NCBI RefSeq assembly: GCF_030418315.1
Contig: NZ_JAUHPV010000002.1
Coordinates: 434,001 to 498,000 of the forward strand
Length of the DNA: 64,000 nucleotides
Direction of reading: 5' to 3'
Source of the DNA: Demequina zhanjiangensis
GTDB taxonomy: Bacteria; Actinomycetota; Actinomycetes; Actinomycetales; Demequinaceae
The notes under the pieces were generated by a model that worked only from the letters and a program-made list of their open reading frames with translations, did not search any database and was not told where the DNA came from. Numbering within the stretch: the stretch's first letter is position 1; every line of letters starts with the position of its first letter. Shown in pieces: positions 62,311 to 64,000 of this stretch. The position numbers and the translations under genes are program-made.

Positions 62311-63368
62311 CGTGCCACCTCCACGCGTCGTGCGGTCCGGCCGGTGAAGGCGCCCGCGATGGCGGGGGCGATCTCCGTGATCGGAAGGATCTGATGTGCG
62401 AGTCCGGCCGTGGCGACCGCGCCTGGCATGCCCCAGACGACCGACGTCGGCTCGTCCTGGACGACCACGCGGCCACCGGCGTCCTTGATGTCGCGGCAGG
62501 CGTCGCGGCCATCCGAGCCCATGCCGGTGAGGACGACGGCGAGCAGGTCGCCGCCCCACACCTTCACGGCCGACTTGAACATGACGTCCACGGCGGGCCG
62601 GCAGAAGTTGACCTGCGGGCCCTGGTGCGTGACGGCCTTCACGAGGGTTCCCTGGCTCTGGACCTCGAGGTGGTAGTCACCGGGCGCGATGTAGATGGTG
62701 CCGGGCTCCAGGCGGTCGCCGGCCTTCGCCTCCACGACGCGGCTCGGGCCGATGCGGTCCAGGCGTGCGGCGAGCTGGGCGGTGAACACGGGCGGCATGT
62801 GCTGAGTGACGAGCACCGGGACCGGGAGCGGGCCGGGAAGCGCGCTGACGACCTTCGAGAGAGCCTCGGGGCCACCGGTCGACGAGCCGATGACGACGGC
62901 ACGTGGCCGACGGACGGGGCCGTCGTGCTGGGCGACGCGTGCGGGCGCACCCATGCGGGGACGGCCGACGAGGGCCTTGATCTTGGGGAGAAGCTGCTCC
63001 TTGATGACGCCGACGGCCTCCGTCGGGTCGGCGACGCGCGTCGGCTTGGTGACGTAGTCGGTGGCACCTGCCGCGAGCGCGTCCAGGGTGGAGGACGCAC
63101 CGTGCGAGGTGAGCGTCGAGAACATGATGATCGGGGTGCGCACACCGCGGCGACGCAGCTCCGTGACGGTCTCGATGCCGTTCATCACGGGCATCTCGAT
63201 GTCCATCGTGATGAGGTCGGGCTTGAGCGCCGCGGCCTTGGAGAGCGCGATCGACCCGTTCTGGGCGACACCCACGACCTCGATCGCGTTGTCAGCCGAG
63301 AGAGCGTCGGTCACGATGCGGCGCACGACGACGGAGTCGTCGACGACCAGGACCTTGATAGTTGCCAT
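62307..63368 (-). CDS. cheB: Chemoreceptor methylesterase/deamidase CheB
   Basis: A 353-aa two-domain protein. Receiver domain (1-120) with Asp10-Asp11 and Asp56 (TMDIEMPVMNG); linker (about 125-150); esterase domain with Ser in GSSTGGPEAL, His in TQHMPPVFT and Asp in TGMGSDGRDA. Removes methyl groups when phosphorylated by CheA. Coupled to cheR by ATGA. Confidence 0.96.
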   Translation of the reverse strand: MATIKVLVVDDSVVVRRIVTDALSADNAIEVVGVAQNGSIALSKAAALKPDLITMDIEMPVMNGIETVTELRRRGVRTPIIMFSTLTSHGASSTLDALAAGATDYVTKPTRVADPTEAVGVIKEQLLPKIKALVGRPRMGAPARVAQHDGPVRRPRAVVIGSSTGGPEALSKVVSALPGPLPVPVLVTQHMPPVFTAQLAARLDRIGPSRVVEAKAGDRLEPGTIYIAPGDYHLEVQSQGTLVKAVTHQGPQVNFCRPAVDVMFKSAVKVWGGDLLAVVLTGMGSDGRDACRDIKDAGGRVVVQDEPTSVVWGMPGAVATAGLAHQILPITEIAPAIAGAFTGRTARRVEVAR

Positions 63369-63377
63369 CGTCGGCCC

Positions 63378-63428
63378 CTATCCGGCGGATCCGGCGCCCA
63401 TGGGGGACGCCCCGCTCTGCTTTGACAT
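63378..63428 (-). CDS. Possible 16-aa ORF between cheW and cheB
   Basis: ATG 63428 with GAGGAG 5 nt upstream opens a 16-residue frame (MSKQSGASPMGAGSAG) ending TAG, 9 nt before cheB. The strong ribosome site in a 145-bp gap is the main evidence; it may be a leader peptide coupling translation to cheB, or simply a chance frame. Confidence 0.3.
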   Translation of the reverse strand: MSKQSGASPMGAGSAG

Positions 63429-63513
63429 CATGTCTCCTCGTCCGGCGCTTCCTACGCCGAGGTGGTGCCGACCTGCCCTGAGGCGGCCGGCGGGGACTGG
63501 GTGAAACCTTGGA

Positions 63514-63933
63514 TCAGACCTGTGCTGCAAGATCCACGTCGAGCGACAGCAGCAGGTCCTCCTCGAGCGAGTAGACGCCGGTGACGACCTCCTGGAGGGA
63601 CTCCTCCAGGGTGGGCGGCGGCGGGCCGAAGCTGTCGCCGTCGAGCTCGAGCACATCGCCCACCTGGTCCACCAGGAGCGAGACGGGCTCGCCGTCGATG
63701 TTGACGACCATCATCATCGGCTCGTCCTCGGGGCCGTACGGGGCACGGCCGAGGCGGGCGCGCAGGTCCACCATGAGGACCACCTGGCCGCGCAGGTTCA
63801 CCAGGCCGGCGACGGCCTCGGGAGCGTGCGGGACCGGGGTGTGGGCCTGCATCTTCAGGGCCTCCTGGACCCGGGCGACGTCGACCCCGTACAGGCGGTC
63901 GTCGAGCTTGAACGTGGCGAGCTGGTGACGCAT
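63514..63933 (-). CDS. cheW: Chemotaxis adaptor CheW
   Basis: A 139-aa coupling protein that links receptors to CheA. QLATFKLDDRLYGVDVARVQ, VAGLVNLRGQVVLMVDLR and SLLVDQVGDVLEL are the three CheW landmarks; the middle has GPEDEPMMMVVN. C-terminal extension of about 20 acidic residues. ATG 63933, 1 nt before the stop of the preceding gene. Confidence 0.95.
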   Translation of the reverse strand: MRHQLATFKLDDRLYGVDVARVQEALKMQAHTPVPHAPEAVAGLVNLRGQVVLMVDLRARLGRAPYGPEDEPMMMVVNIDGEPVSLLVDQVGDVLELDGDSFGPPPPTLEESLQEVVTGVYSLEEDLLLSLDVDLAAQV

Positions 63934-63934
63934 G

Positions 63935-64000
63935 TCAGGCTCCCTTCCCTGCGCCGATGAGCTCGGCGACCTCGGACTGGTTGAAGACGTGCTCCTCGAC
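63935..64000 (-). CDS. 3' end of an upstream che-operon gene (cheA?)
   Basis: Only 21 codons and a TGA are in the window (ending SEVAELIGAGKGA). The frame is open from the right edge, and the cheW start follows at once, so it is the preceding gene of the operon. CheA is the expected neighbour and the one core component not seen, but these residues are not diagnostic. Confidence 0.5.
   Translation of the reverse strand, partial: VEEHVFNQSEVAELIGAGKGA

Overview
The window is high-GC DNA from an actinobacterium. Nearly every gene has G/C-rich third codon positions, and about twenty genes carry a -10-like hexamer (xAnnnT) 6-8 nt before the start codon, the layout of leaderless actinobacterial genes. 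An iron box of the DtxR/IdeR type, an arsenate reductase of the mycothiol-type family, LppM-like lipoproteins and a chemotaxis operon point to a motile member of the Micrococcales (Cellulomonas/Demequina-like). That placement is inference. There are no insertion sequences, phage genes or CRISPR arrays, so this reads as core chromosome.

Layout. 1-6.6 kb: end of phosphoglucomutase, four tandem LppM-like membrane/lipoproteins, an MFS transporter. 6.6-9.6 kb (minus): ECF sigma factor with two tandem paralogous membrane proteins, the first a likely anti-sigma factor. 9.8-13.1 kb: candidate small RNA, ATP-grasp enzyme, TerC transporter behind a yybP-ykoY (Mn2+) riboswitch, DUF4190 membrane protein. 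13.2-16.2 kb: 48-aa small ORF, MalY/PatB aminotransferase, RBBP9-like hydrolase, aminoglycoside-phosphotransferase-like kinase. 16.2-21.6 kb: siderophore-interacting protein with an iron box, copper chaperone PCu(A)C, Tat-exported DyP peroxidase, and two APH-fold proteins that have lost catalytic residues. 21.6-26.0 kb: KhtT/KhtU-like K+/H+ antiporter pair, second MFS paralogue, GNAT acetyltransferase, orphan type IV pilin. 26.1-37.5 kb: metE, osmC, metF, tag, MutT-like Nudix, and the glycine cleavage genes gcvH, gcvT, gcvP with an FHA membrane protein between gcvT and gcvP. 37.6-41.2 kb: GT2 glycosyltransferase and glycogen phosphorylase. 41.3-44.6 kb: two chemoreceptors, one with a structured leader that can bury its ribosome-binding site. 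44.8-55.8 kb: S4 protein, YgjV-like protein, threonine aldolase, YchJ, an ArsR-phosphatase fusion with ArsC, PiT phosphate transporter, alcohol dehydrogenase, amidohydrolase, UPF0303 protein, EcsC-like protein, DNA polymerase IV. 55.9-64 kb: tRNA-Leu(CAG), two more chemoreceptors, and a compact minus-strand operon [upstream gene]-cheW-small ORF-cheB-cheR-cheY-cheX-cheY-cheX.

How parts fit. Chemoreceptors, CheW, CheR, CheB and two CheY-CheX modules form an excitation/adaptation circuit. MetF and MetE supply methionine. GcvTHP feeds one-carbon units to the folate pool MetF uses. ArsR fusion plus ArsC is an arsenate response pair. The strongest unusual items are the small-RNA candidate at 9.8-10.0 kb, the two RNA switches (terC and chemoreceptor 2), the tandem pseudo-phosphotransferases, and the sigma factor with duplicated partners ending in CxC.
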